Numbered from the stretch's first letter, positions 43,675 to 52,860 are shown. The stretch: DNA of 64,000 nt from Defluviitalea raffinosedens (GCF_016908775.1 NZ_JAFBEP010000007.1:62001-126000), one strand, 5' to 3'. Numbers and translations are program-made. The notes: generated by a model not told the origin, from the sequence alone.

Positions 43675-45100
43675 AGAATCTTAAATCTCTTTCTCCTTGA
43701 CGGATTCGGTTCAAATATTCTATGGCTCTTGCTCTTTGCCTTTCATTGGGAACGTTCAGAATTTCTTGATCAATCATTTTTCGTCCCATTGCTTTAAGTT
43801 CTTCGTCACCATAATCATTCAGATATTCTTCAAAAGTCAGCAGAGCATTGGGAAGACAACAGTTAGCGATTTGGCCTGATTTTGCAAGAGGCATAAAGCG
43901 ATCTCCTGTTCTTCCTTCTCTGTAGCAAGCTGTGCAATAACTTGGCAGATATCCGTCTTTTACAAGACTTTTTAGTACATCAATAGGTTTTCTATGGTCG
44001 GCCAGATTAAATTGAGGCGTTTCTTCTATGCCTTTTTCTTCGGCAGCCATTTTCTTAGCGTATCCGCCTACCCCTACACTGGAACCGGCACTCATTTGAG
44101 AAATACCTATGTCCAAAAGTTCTCGACGGAATTCAACGCTTTCTCTTGTGGAAAGAATGAGTCCAGTATAAGGTACCGCCAGACGAATGACTGCTACTAC
44201 TTTTTTAAAATCACGATCATTAACCAAATAAGGGAAGCTGTCATAATCCACCCCTTCAGCGGGCAATAACCTTGGAAATGAAATAGTATGTGGTCCCACG
44301 CCACTGACAGCCTCTAAATGCTCGGCATGCATAAGGAGGGCTACGGTTTCGTAGTGGTAATCATATAATCCAAACAGAGGTCCGATGCCGACATCATCAA
44401 TTCCGCCGCCCAACATGGCTCTGTCCATAGCTTCTGTATGCCATTCATAATTGTGTTTTGGTCCTTTGTGCATGGCAAGATAGGTTGGCTTGTGATAAGT
44501 TTCTTGGAATAAAATATATGTGCCAATGCCTGCTTCTTTGAGTTTTCTGTAATTTTCAGCAGTGGTGGCTGCTATATCAATATTAACCCTTCTAATGGAT
44601 CCATTTTCAAATTTTTCATTATAAATCGTTTGGATACATTCCAGAATATATTCGATGGGGCAGTTTTCATCGTCTTCTCCCGCTTCCAGAAGAAGTCTCT
44701 TATGTCCCATAGCTTCTAATGCTCTGACTTCTGCCCGAAGTTCTTCCTGTGTCAGACGATGCCTTTTGATTTCATTACTGCATTTGTATCCACAGTATTT
44801 ACAGTTGTTCACACAGTAATTCGATAAATATAAAGGTGCAAAAATCACAATACGTTTGCCGTAAATTTTTTCTTTAATTTCTTTAGCCAGTTTATAGATT
44901 TTTTCAAGGGTTTCATCGTCATCCACTTCCAGTAAAACGGCAGCTTCCCTGTGGGTAAGTCCTCTGCAGGTCCTTGCTTTATTTAGGATTTTGTCGATTT
45001 CACTTGGATTTTTGGCCAGTTTTTTAGCTTCTTCAATAGAACTTAGGATCTCTCCATCATCGATAAATTCATTAGCATCCAAAGATTTTATATTATACAT
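43673..45100 (-). CDS. hydG: [FeFe]-hydrogenase maturase HydG (radical SAM tyrosine lyase)
   Basis: A 475-residue radical SAM enzyme splitting tyrosine to give CO and cyanide for the H-cluster. The N-terminal radical SAM cysteines are in YCVNNCKYCGYK (CxxxCxxC). The C-terminal domain has the second-cluster cysteines in CTACYREGRTGDRF and NCCLPNALLTF, where the extra iron binds. The ATG at 45100 lies eight bases after AAGGGAG; the TTG at 45118 is the alternative. Last gene of a four-gene minus-strand operon. Confidence 0.95.
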   Translation of the reverse strand: MYNIKSLDANEFIDDGEILSSIEEAKKLAKNPSEIDKILNKARTCRGLTHREAAVLLEVDDDETLEKIYKLAKEIKEKIYGKRIVIFAPLYLSNYCVNNCKYCGYKCSNEIKRHRLTQEELRAEVRALEAMGHKRLLLEAGEDDENCPIEYILECIQTIYNEKFENGSIRRVNIDIAATTAENYRKLKEAGIGTYILFQETYHKPTYLAMHKGPKHNYEWHTEAMDRAMLGGGIDDVGIGPLFGLYDYHYETVALLMHAEHLEAVSGVGPHTISFPRLLPAEGVDYDSFPYLVNDRDFKKVVAVIRLAVPYTGLILSTRESVEFRRELLDIGISQMSAGSSVGVGGYAKKMAAEEKGIEETPQFNLADHRKPIDVLKSLVKDGYLPSYCTACYREGRTGDRFMPLAKSGQIANCCLPNALLTFEEYLNDYGDEELKAMGRKMIDQEILNVPNERQRARAIEYLNRIRQGERDLRF

Positions 45101-45130
45101 GTTGTAAACTCCCTTCAAAGTAGGTTGGTT

Positions 45131-46327
45131 TTAGTTTATACTGATTCTGTCAAGTATTCCGGACAAATAAGCAATGACTATTCCATAATTCGTCATGGGA
45201 ATATTTTGATCAGCTGCTTTTTCAATCCGTGAAAGGACGTATTTGCGATTAAACATACATCCGCCACAGTGAATGATTAAGTCATAAGAAGATACATCAC
45301 TTGGAAAGTTTGGCCCGCTTACAATATCGATTGTAAGATTTTCCCCTACCTTTTTACGAAGGAGCCTGGGGATCTGTTCTCTGCCGATGTCTTCCGTAAG
45401 AGGCACATGGGTGCAGGCTTCAGCGATCAGAACTTTGGAATCTTCCCTTAGGTTGTCAATGGCTGTGACACTTTTGGTGAAATAATCGATATTTCCCTTA
45501 TATCCTGCAAAAAGAACGGAAAAAGAAGTTAGTTTGCTTTCTTGTGGTTTCTTTTCATAAACTGTCTTAAATACCTGGGAATCTGTGATGATTACATCAG
45601 GGGCTTGTGCCAGTGATGCAAGCGCCTTGTCCAGTTGATCGGTGGTTGTGCTTAGAACCACACATTTTTTATCTAGAAGTTCTCTTAAAGTCTGGACTTG
45701 GGGAAGAATGAGGCGACCCTTTGGCGCCTGAATATCCTGCGGCATTACAAGAAGAACAAGATCGCCGTCTTTAACGATGCCTCCGGTAATCGTCTGAGTG
45801 TCATAGTCCTCTGGAAGATTTCTTAGGATAGCATTGCGAATTTTTTCAATGCCGGATTTCTCTTTGGCACTTACAACAAGGGGTTCTGTACCTGTTTCCA
45901 ATTTTATATAGCTGCTGACCTCTTCAACATCATGTATTAAATCTGCCTTATTTACTACAGCAACTGTTGGAATACGTTTATTTTTTAACGTTTTAATCCA
46001 TTCTTTTTCCTTTTCTATGTTTTTACTGCCGTCAAATACGACTAAGGCAATATCGGTTTTATCAAGGGCCTCTTTCGTCTTTTTAACCCTTAGTGCTCCG
46101 ATTTCGCCTTCATCGTCAAAACCAGCTGTATCAATAAAAACACAGGGACCGATACCGTATATTTCCATAGATTTATACACAGGGTCTGTAGTAGTCCCAG
46201 CATAGTCAGAGACCAATGCTGTTTCCGTACCGGTTATGGCATTTACTAGGGAAGACTTACCACTGTTTCGTTTTCCATAAATTCCTATATGCAGCCGGTT
46301 AGAACGGGGGGTATTGTTAAGACTCAT
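45131..46327 (-). CDS. hydF: [FeFe]-hydrogenase maturation GTPase HydF
   Basis: A 398-residue scaffold GTPase that carries the di-iron precursor to apo-hydrogenase. G1 is GKRNSGKSS, G3 DTAGFDD and G4 VNKAD, all near the N-terminus. The C-terminal Fe-S ligands are in EACTHVP and LIIHCGGCMF. AAAGGAG precedes the ATG and it overlaps the hydE stop by eleven bases. HydG follows after 30 bases. The operon order is TM1266-hydE-hydF-hydG. Confidence 0.95.
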   Translation of the reverse strand: MSLNNTPRSNRLHIGIYGKRNSGKSSLVNAITGTETALVSDYAGTTTDPVYKSMEIYGIGPCVFIDTAGFDDEGEIGALRVKKTKEALDKTDIALVVFDGSKNIEKEKEWIKTLKNKRIPTVAVVNKADLIHDVEEVSSYIKLETGTEPLVVSAKEKSGIEKIRNAILRNLPEDYDTQTITGGIVKDGDLVLLVMPQDIQAPKGRLILPQVQTLRELLDKKCVVLSTTTDQLDKALASLAQAPDVIITDSQVFKTVYEKKPQESKLTSFSVLFAGYKGNIDYFTKSVTAIDNLREDSKVLIAEACTHVPLTEDIGREQIPRLLRKKVGENLTIDIVSGPNFPSDVSSYDLIIHCGGCMFNRKYVLSRIEKAADQNIPMTNYGIVIAYLSGILDRISIN

Positions 46328-47387
46328 AATATTCTCCTTTCAATGAGTGAATGGGACGATAGTCTCCTCTGTCCACAACGAGTTCATATCCTATTTTTTT
46401 CATGCGGTTCTGCAGACACATACGGCATTCTGCAGCTTCTTCTCCGGTGCAGATTTTGTTATCATACAGGGAATACTTTTTCCTTACACCAACGGGAGAA
46501 AGATTGGGCATAACCACATTGGCACCGGCAAGGATTCCTTTTTCACGACCATTAGGATCGATGGTTCCAAGGGCAGTAGTTGCGGGAATCAAAGCATTGG
46601 GATGCATTAAACGCAGTATAGCAATCAGTACAAGGGTCAAATCCAGTTGCCCTGAGGGGAAATCAGCAAATGGCGTATCTTTATGGGTAATGAAAGGACC
46701 AATTCCAATCATTTGCGGTTCGAAATGCTTAATAAATAGCAAATCTTCTATCAGGTTTTCTGTGGTTTGATAAGGAGAACCCACCATAAATCCTGTACCG
46801 ACTTGATAGCCTATTTCTTTTAAATCATATAAACATTTCTTTCTATTTTCAGCGCTTAAACTGGGAGGGTGGAGTTTTGAATAATGAGATGTGTTCGCTG
46901 TTTCGTGACGAAGCAGGTAACGGTTCGCTCCAGCCTTAAATAATTCAAGATACTGTTCATAAGTTTTTTCTCCAAGAGAAAGGGTAATGGCACAGTCAGG
47001 ATAAGCATTTCTTATAGATGAAACAATATCCAGCATTTCTTCATGGGAATACCACAGGTCTTCTCCGCCTTGGAGTACAAAGGTGCGAAATCCCAGTTCA
47101 TAGCCTTGTTCGCAGCAGGAAAGAATTTCTTCTTTATTGAGCCGGTATCTGTCGGCTTTTAAATTGCTTTTTCGAATACCACAATAGTAACAATCGTTTT
47201 TACAGTAATTTGTAAATTCGATTAATCCTCTGACATATATTCTGTTGCCAAAGAATTGATTAGCCACAGATCTTGCCTTGGAAAACAAATATTTTTTATC
47301 TTCCTCTGTAAGAGTAGTCAGAAGGGTTTCAAATTCATCTTTTTCCAATGTCTTTTCTTTATGCAACTTATCAATGAGGCTTTGCAT
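46317..47387 (-). CDS. hydE: [FeFe]-hydrogenase maturase HydE (radical SAM)
   Basis: A 356-residue radical SAM protein acting in azadithiolate bridge assembly. The cluster cysteines are in FTNYCKNDCYYCGIR (CxxxCxxC), preceded by GNRIYVRGLIEF, a HydE landmark. LQGGEDLWYS and GSPYQTTENLIEDL follow. The ATG at 47387 is chosen because AAGGAAGG lies five bases upstream, between the end of the TM1266-like gene and this start; longer TTG and GTG starts overlap that gene. Confidence 0.94.
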   Translation of the reverse strand: MQSLIDKLHKEKTLEKDEFETLLTTLTEEDKKYLFSKARSVANQFFGNRIYVRGLIEFTNYCKNDCYYCGIRKSNLKADRYRLNKEEILSCCEQGYELGFRTFVLQGGEDLWYSHEEMLDIVSSIRNAYPDCAITLSLGEKTYEQYLELFKAGANRYLLRHETANTSHYSKLHPPSLSAENRKKCLYDLKEIGYQVGTGFMVGSPYQTTENLIEDLLFIKHFEPQMIGIGPFITHKDTPFADFPSGQLDLTLVLIAILRLMHPNALIPATTALGTIDPNGREKGILAGANVVMPNLSPVGVRKKYSLYDNKICTGEEAAECRMCLQNRMKKIGYELVVDRGDYRPIHSLKGEYYES

Positions 47388-47400
47388 TCGTTCCTTCCTT

Positions 47401-47661
47401 TCATTCACTGTCAAATGTGAGTTTAGAGTAAACAGTTTTTGTACTTACATGGGGAAGCATACCGAGTTTTCCGGATAATGCACTGATTACATCATTAGGC
47501 GCATCCATAACAATGCTGATAATGGAAATATTGCGTTTGTGATAGGGGATTCCCATTCGTCCGATGATGTATTTACTGTACTCATGTAAAATATTATTTA
47601 ATTTTTCAACAGCATTGGGATTCTCAACAATAATACCTACAACAGCAATTCTCGTTTCCAT
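47401..47661 (-). CDS. TM1266-family iron-only hydrogenase system putative regulator
   Basis: An 86-residue ACT-like protein of the family named after TM1266, which is regularly found upstream of hydE/hydF/hydG. The sequence METRIAVVGIIVENPN and MGIPYHKRNISIISIVMDAPNDVISALSGKLG is diagnostic. It is proposed to control or assist hydrogenase maturation; the mechanism is unknown. The ATG at 47661 has GAGGTG six bases upstream; the GTG at 47670 lies inside that site. It is the first gene after a long leader with a terminator. Confidence 0.9.
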   Translation of the reverse strand: METRIAVVGIIVENPNAVEKLNNILHEYSKYIIGRMGIPYHKRNISIISIVMDAPNDVISALSGKLGMLPHVSTKTVYSKLTFDSE

Positions 47662-47683
47662 ATACTTCACCTCAATTATTTAT

Positions 47684-47726
47684 TCAAAAATAAAAATCCT
47701 TGTACCAAAGGCAAAGGCACAAGGAT
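47684..47726 (-). terminator. Leader terminator in front of the hydrogenase-maturation operon
   Basis: On the minus strand ATCCTTGT (47726-47719) pairs with ACAAGGAT (47703-47696) around a 15-base loop, followed by TTTTTATTTTT. It lies upstream of the first ribosome site, so it acts as an attenuator. Confidence 0.8.
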
Positions 47727-47880
47727 AATAATTAACAAACCCAATTCAACACATGAATTCGGTTGAATACTTATTATGCTCTTGCCTTCGCAATCGGGAC
47801 GAACCCTCTTGTATCAGTACAAAAGATTTGTTAAAAAAATGACAACTCCTGAAAGGACGTACCTCGCAGAAAGTCGTTTT
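47684..47880 (-). ncRNA. Structured leader RNA of the hyd operon, unidentified riboswitch/attenuator candidate
   Basis: The transcript predicted from the promoter at 47914-47886 starts near 47879. It folds into a 10-bp 5' stem (ACGAC/GTTGT plus TTCTG/CAGGA, one bulge), a hairpin CTTTTGTA-CTGA-TACAAGAG (47825-47806), two mutually exclusive hairpins near 47768-47738, and the terminator. GCGAAGGCA (47791-47783) can pair with TGCCTTTGC (47719-47711) in and beside the terminator loop. No known riboswitch consensus is recognised. Confidence 0.6.
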
Positions 47881-47885
47881 ATTTT

Positions 47886-47914
47886 ATTATAAATCAAGTA
47901 TATTATAATTTCAA
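47886..47914 (-). promoter_or_regulatory. SigA promoter of the hyd operon leader
   Basis: On the minus strand TTGAAA (47914-47909), a 17-base spacer, TATAAT (47891-47886). It predicts a start at the first base of the structured leader. Confidence 0.75.
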
Positions 47915-47926
47915 GAAATATAATGT

Positions 47927-49231
47927 TTATTTTAAACTTACAATTTCTAAATTTTGCTCTTTAAGATATTCTATGATTCTTGGCAAGGCTTCTACAGTCG
48001 CTTGGGATTCATGAAGCAGAATAATTGAACCTGATGTATTTGTGTTTTTAATGTGGCTTACTATAGCATCTGCATTTTTGCCTTTCCAATCTTCAGGGTC
48101 ATTATTCCAAAGAACAATTTTACATTCATGTTGATCTGCCAGCTCTATGATTCTTTGATTCATAGCCCCATAAGGAGGTCGAAAGAGAGATAATTTTTCA
48201 CCTGTCAGACTTTCGATCAGTTGACTTGATTGTGTAAGTTCCTCATCTTGCCTTTCATTGGAAAGAGCAGTCAGATTGCTGTGGTTCATTGAATGAGTTC
48301 CTATGGAATATCCGTTGGAGTATACATACTGTACATGCTCAGGATATTTTTTTGCGTTAAGTCCAATAAAGAAAAATGTTCCTCCAATATCATATTTCTT
48401 TAAAATATCCACAATGTCTTTGGAATAATTGGAAGGACCATCATCAAAAGTAAGGGCAACAGATCCTTTTGGAATACTATAGGATATTGTTTCACCAAGT
48501 TCTACAAAAGGGATACTGGACTCAATTTGGACAGGCTTTTCTGGTAATGAATTCTCTTTCACAATCTCATCATTTATAACGTCATCCATCACAACATCAT
48601 CCTTTATAGCAGAATTTTGATTGTAAGACGGGGTTACATCTGTTTGAATGAATGCAGCCTGAGTGAATAATTGATTTCCCGGTTTTGTTTTGCCTATTAT
48701 AAATCCTTGACTTGAGCAACTAAACAAGATTACAAAAAGGATACTTAAAAAAGTAGCAGTTGTCTTTGTATATGCAAGAACAAATTTTTTTGGTGGGGCA
48801 GTTTCAGGTGTATTCTCCAGTTCAGCATTTTTTATACTGTCCTTCTCATCATTGGATGAAAACGGCTTTACAGAGATAAAGGATAATTTACTCAAATCAA
48901 CAATGTGCTGAATATTTCTGATTTTATTCAGTGCCTTGATATAATTTTCTGAGCAATGAAAACCTATGGGTTGACTTTGATCTCTGTATGTTTGGATCAA
49001 TATGCCCAAATACTGCTTTTGAATCTCATTCCACGAAGTGTAAAATGAGATTCTATATTTATACCTTCCCTCAAAGCTAGTAACATTCAGTAAATTATTT
49101 GCTGTATATTCATCAATTTCCCAATAAAATTCTGCATCTTCAATAAAGGATATTTTAATATGTAAAAAATATTTATCATCTTTTTTATTAATTGTTACTA
49201 GCTCAAGCAATTTTCCGTAATAAACTGACAT
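47927..49231 (-). CDS. Membrane-anchored polysaccharide deacetylase
   Basis: A 434-residue protein with an unrecognised cytosolic N-terminal domain (1-150), a membrane helix at about 155-177 and an extracellular NodB domain (255-430). Catalytic motifs are TFDDGP (261-266), HSMNH (313-317), RPPYG (351-355) and LLHES. It would deacetylate peptidoglycan N-acetylglucosamine or a similar polymer on the outer face. The cytosolic domain is unusual and may receive an internal signal. GGGGGG precedes the ATG; the coiled-coil gene lies 43 bases upstream on the same strand. Confidence 0.88.
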   Translation of the reverse strand: MSVYYGKLLELVTINKKDDKYFLHIKISFIEDAEFYWEIDEYTANNLLNVTSFEGRYKYRISFYTSWNEIQKQYLGILIQTYRDQSQPIGFHCSENYIKALNKIRNIQHIVDLSKLSFISVKPFSSNDEKDSIKNAELENTPETAPPKKFVLAYTKTTATFLSILFVILFSCSSQGFIIGKTKPGNQLFTQAAFIQTDVTPSYNQNSAIKDDVVMDDVINDEIVKENSLPEKPVQIESSIPFVELGETISYSIPKGSVALTFDDGPSNYSKDIVDILKKYDIGGTFFFIGLNAKKYPEHVQYVYSNGYSIGTHSMNHSNLTALSNERQDEELTQSSQLIESLTGEKLSLFRPPYGAMNQRIIELADQHECKIVLWNNDPEDWKGKNADAIVSHIKNTNTSGSIILLHESQATVEALPRIIEYLKEQNLEIVSLK

Positions 49232-49274
49232 GGTTGCCCCCCTTATTTTAGGTATGGATCTCGTTTATAAATAT

Positions 49275-50015
49275 TTATTCTTGAGCTGATGAATTAGAAG
49301 TGTTATTTTTTGGCAAGAAAGAAAAACTCATTCTTTCTGTAAAATCATTAATGGTTTGCAGTAATTCTGTCTTTTCTTTGAGTACTTTTTGATATTGTTC
49401 AGCATATTGCTGCTTCTCGATTTCTAAGGTTCTGATTTTTTCTTCTAATTCATTAATTTTTAACATACTTTGATATTGAGCATTGGTAGCTTGCTCATTC
49501 AGTTTATTGTATTTATTTCTTTCCGCCTCCAGATGACTTGCAATTTTATCATATTCAATTTTTGCAGTATTTTGGAATTCTTTATAATCTTCGAGGAGCT
49601 GTTCGTAACTCATTTGCTTGCTTGTGAGGCTGTCTTCCAATGAACGGATTTCCTTATTCTTTTCCTGTAAAAGTTGTTCTTTCTTTAACTGGTCTTGTTT
49701 TAAACGATTGATGGTTTCGTTAGCATTTTGTAATTGCTCTTCTAAAGCTTTATTTCTATATTGGATTAATTGGCGGTCTTTCAGCATATTTTCCAGGGAG
49801 ACAATTAAATCCAGCACAATTTTATCCTGAGTATCTTTTGAGAGTAAATCACTATTGTTTTGTGGATCAGTTGCTTCAGGTTCTTCTGTAAATTCAACGG
49901 AAGATAGGGGTTCTGTTGTAGTTGGTTCCGTTTGAATTTGGCTGGAGCGAATATTTTTTAGCCAGCTTATTCCTTTTTTTTCGCCTTTATCACTTGGCAC
50001 GATATCAACTCCCAT
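49275..50015 (-). CDS. Coiled-coil protein of unknown function
   Basis: A 246-residue soluble protein. After a low-complexity Thr/Glu/Pro-rich N-terminus (about 25-60), residues 70-225 are an almost continuous coiled coil rich in Gln, Glu, Lys and Leu heptads. There is no signal peptide, membrane helix or recognisable domain. It is co-directional with the polysaccharide deacetylase, so a cell-envelope or division-related scaffold is possible but not shown. No clear ribosome site stands before the ATG at 50015. Confidence 0.7.
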   Translation of the reverse strand: MGVDIVPSDKGEKKGISWLKNIRSSQIQTEPTTTEPLSSVEFTEEPEATDPQNNSDLLSKDTQDKIVLDLIVSLENMLKDRQLIQYRNKALEEQLQNANETINRLKQDQLKKEQLLQEKNKEIRSLEDSLTSKQMSYEQLLEDYKEFQNTAKIEYDKIASHLEAERNKYNKLNEQATNAQYQSMLKINELEEKIRTLEIEKQQYAEQYQKVLKEKTELLQTINDFTERMSFSFLPKNNTSNSSAQE

Positions 50016-50249
50016 AATCAGTATAGTATTAAGGACTTTTCTCTATATTATATCATTTTAAGCGGTTGAGAAATATTTTATATTCAAAAATAGGAAAAAA
50101 GTCCTAGAATAAGAAGTGTAGATTCATTGAAATTCTTAAATTATTTGAAAATAAAAATGAGTTAAAGTATTCATTTAAGTCATAATGGAACTGTGATATA
50201 CTACAATAATACTAAGTGTAAATACAACAAGACAAAGGAGCAAAAAGCA

Positions 50250-51095
50250 ATGGGAGAAAAGAATGCGTCCATTACATTTTATGGTGTAAGGGGTTCCATT
50301 CCTACACCAGGGAAAGATACGGCAGAGTTTGGAGGGAATACCTCCTGTGTGGAAGTTTTGTTGGGAAGCAAACTCTTCATCCTGGATGCTGGCACTGGTA
50401 TTCGTGCTTTAGGAGACAGCCTTTTAAAAAGATACCAAAAGATAAATGGGGATATTTTTATTACCCATACCCATTGGGACCATATTCAGGGTTTTCCTTT
50501 TTTTGGGCCGGTCTTCTTAGAAGGCAACAGTTTTAGAATTTTCGGACCAGGGAAAAAGGATGCTTCTTTCGAAGATCTTCTTAGAAATCAAATGCATTCT
50601 CATTTTTTCCCGGTTCAGATTGAACATCTAAAAGCTCATCTTGAATTTATTCAAATTGAAGACAAGCAAAAGATTCAATTAGATGATGATATAACTGTAA
50701 TGACATCTGCTACCAATCATCCGGGAGGATGCTTGTCTTATAGAATTCAATATAAAAATTATATTATTTGCTATCTTACGGACACTGAACACTCCGCGAA
50801 GACTTTTGAATCTCTGGTGTCTCATGCAAAAAATGCAGATATTATTATTTATGATGCAACGTATACGGAAGAAGAGTACCATGGCTATAATGGCAGAACA
50901 TCTAAAAAAGGCTGGGGGCACTCTACATGGCTGGAAGGTATTAAATTATGCAGAGCTGCCGGTGGCAAAAAGCTGGTACTCTTTCATCACGATATTCATC
51001 ATACAGATTCAGATATGAAAGCTATTGAAAAAGCTGCAAAAGAGGTATATCCTGATACGATTGCTGCCAGAGAAGGAATGACCATTTACTTATAA
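50250..51095 (+). CDS. MBL-fold metallohydrolase
   Basis: A 281-residue metallo-beta-lactamase-fold enzyme. Metal ligands are HTHWDH (about 75-80), a later histidine in ATNHPGG, an aspartate in YDATYTEEEY, and the C-terminal LFHHDIHHTD. Opening YGVRGSIPTPG is typical of a large MBL group often near signalling genes; some relatives are cyclic-nucleotide phosphodiesterases, but the reaction here is unknown. The ATG at 50250 has AAGGAG upstream. The 3' end overlaps the convergent GAF/HD-GYP gene by six bases. Confidence 0.85.
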   Translation: MGEKNASITFYGVRGSIPTPGKDTAEFGGNTSCVEVLLGSKLFILDAGTGIRALGDSLLKRYQKINGDIFITHTHWDHIQGFPFFGPVFLEGNSFRIFGPGKKDASFEDLLRNQMHSHFFPVQIEHLKAHLEFIQIEDKQKIQLDDDITVMTSATNHPGGCLSYRIQYKNYIICYLTDTEHSAKTFESLVSHAKNADIIIYDATYTEEEYHGYNGRTSKKGWGHSTWLEGIKLCRAAGGKKLVLFHHDIHHTDSDMKAIEKAAKEVYPDTIAAREGMTIYL

Positions 51096-52628
51096 AGGAA
51101 GGGATGCTTTTTCCCATACACGTTTTTTGATAAATAGATCCAATAAGTTTTGATCAATTTTATTTTCCTTAGCCATACTCTGGAGAATACTAAGGGATTT
51201 GTCAAGAGGAATAGCTTTTTTATAAGGTCTGTCTACAGCAGTTAAAGCGTCAAATATATCCACTATGGCAAGGATTCTGGCTTCTAGTGGGATTTGGTCT
51301 CCTTTTAGACCATTAGGATAGCCTTTCCCGTCCAATTGCTCATGATGCATACAAGCAATTTCTGGAACGCGTTTTAATTCCGTTCCAAATCTCATCTTAG
51401 ACAGCATACGTTCAGTAAACAGTACATGATCTTCCATGATCTTTCGTTCTTTTGCGGTAAGTGTCCCTCTTTGTATGCATAGTTGTTCTACTTCCTCATC
51501 CGTTAGAAGGGGAAGGTCTGTTCCATCTTCACCGGGATAAGTTGTACTGGCAATGTAAAGGATTTCTTGTTTTAATTCTTCATCAATAAATGTAGAGGGA
51601 TTATCTGCTTTTATAATCGTGTCACGATAATGCTTATATGTTTTCTTGATATTTTCTTTTTCTTTTAAAATTAGGGTTACAGATAAAGGATTTTCTGCTT
51701 GTAAAACAGTCTCAAAATAGTGATTGATTTTTCGCTCCATGGCATAATCGATTCGCTGGAGGACAAAAGGAAGTTTTTTATCCAGGCGGGTTGCCTTGTT
51801 CATAACGGAAAGAGGAACCGCCATTTTGCCTATATCATGAAGCCATGCAGCGGTGGATACGACTTTTAACTCCTTTTCATCAAAATAAACATCTTTGTAA
51901 AATCCTTCTGTATCTTCATTAATTGCTTCTGCCAGTGCACGGGCCAAAGAAGCAATTTTTTGTGTATGAGTAGCATTATAAGGGGTTCTGGAATCAATAG
52001 CAGTTACCATGACTTGAATGAATGAATCCAATAAAGCTTCTATTTCTTGTATGAGCTGAGAGTTGGTAAGGGCAGTTGCTGCCAGAGAAGCTAAAGATTC
52101 AATAATAAGTTGGTATTCTTTTGGAAAAGGAATTACTTCATTGGTATTTTTATCGATTGCATTGAGTAACTGCAATACTCCGATGACTTCAGATTTATGA
52201 TTTTTTAATGGTATAACGAGCATGGAACGGGTCAGATAACCTGTCATTTCATCATATTTTTTAGGCCCTGAAAAATCAAAACTGTCGTCGTTATAAACAT
52301 CTGGAATATTGATGGATACTCCATGATTTACAACGTATCCGCTGACATAGATGTCATTTATGGGTACAGGGGGAATAGTGATTTGGTCCCCTTTTCCTCC
52401 AAGAAATGTATTCATAGTATCATTGTGAACAATTTTTGCTGCCAATTTATTGTCTTCAATCATATATAAAGTCCCTGCATCTGCATGGGTAATGCGTCTT
52501 GCCTCTGATAAGATCATATCCAATAATTTTGCTAAATCTTTCTCAGAAGACAGTGCAATAGCAATCGATATCAGGTTTGAAAGCTGCTGAGCAACTTCTT
52601 CAAAGTGATATTGCTCCATTTCTTTCAT
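51090..52628 (-). CDS. GAF domain / HD-GYP domain protein (predicted c-di-GMP phosphodiesterase)
   Basis: A 512-residue cytosolic protein. GAF domain about 35-190 (ADAGTLYMIEDNKL and VIGVLQLLNA), then an HD-GYP domain with HDIGK (near residue 265) and HHEQLDGKGYPNGL (near 435). About a hundred extra residues lie between the HD box and the GYP part (from LQRIDYAMERKINHYF to LLTDEEVEQLC). HD-GYP proteins degrade c-di-GMP; metal ligands look present. The ATG at 52628 is chosen as GGGAGGAAAA lies eight bases upstream; the reading from 52643 includes that site. Confidence 0.87.
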   Translation of the reverse strand: MKEMEQYHFEEVAQQLSNLISIAIALSSEKDLAKLLDMILSEARRITHADAGTLYMIEDNKLAAKIVHNDTMNTFLGGKGDQITIPPVPINDIYVSGYVVNHGVSINIPDVYNDDSFDFSGPKKYDEMTGYLTRSMLVIPLKNHKSEVIGVLQLLNAIDKNTNEVIPFPKEYQLIIESLASLAATALTNSQLIQEIEALLDSFIQVMVTAIDSRTPYNATHTQKIASLARALAEAINEDTEGFYKDVYFDEKELKVVSTAAWLHDIGKMAVPLSVMNKATRLDKKLPFVLQRIDYAMERKINHYFETVLQAENPLSVTLILKEKENIKKTYKHYRDTIIKADNPSTFIDEELKQEILYIASTTYPGEDGTDLPLLTDEEVEQLCIQRGTLTAKERKIMEDHVLFTERMLSKMRFGTELKRVPEIACMHHEQLDGKGYPNGLKGDQIPLEARILAIVDIFDALTAVDRPYKKAIPLDKSLSILQSMAKENKIDQNLLDLFIKKRVWEKASLPL

Positions 52629-52764
52629 AAATTTTCCTCCCATTTTTTATTGATAATTTATTATATAACATTTATTTGCAAATAGGTAAATAATTTTGAA
52701 GAGTAAGTATTGTAAAAAATAATACAATAGGTTTAAATTGTTAATAAATATTAAATATTTTGAA

Positions 52765-52793
52765 TAGACACGCATGCAAAAATATATTATTAT
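52765..52793 (+). promoter_or_regulatory. Promoter of the FecR-domain gene
   Basis: TAGACA (52765-52770), a 17-base spacer, TATTAT (52788-52793). The last 16 bases (AAAAATATATTATTAT) are identical to those of the promoter at 55767-55795. Confidence 0.6.
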
Positions 52794-52860
52794 ATATTAT
52801 AAATCAAATTTGTACGAACGTTTAAGATGGAAAGAGTTTTTTGTGTTGTGGAGGGATATG

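Noticed and set aside
49275-50015. Coiled-coil gene as phage tail or tape-measure protein
   Set aside because: Too short, no phage neighbours, normal operon context with the deacetylase.
52774-52860. N-terminal extension of the FecR-domain protein
   Set aside because: It overlaps the promoter -10 region, lacks a ribosome site and would place a charged tail before the signal peptide.
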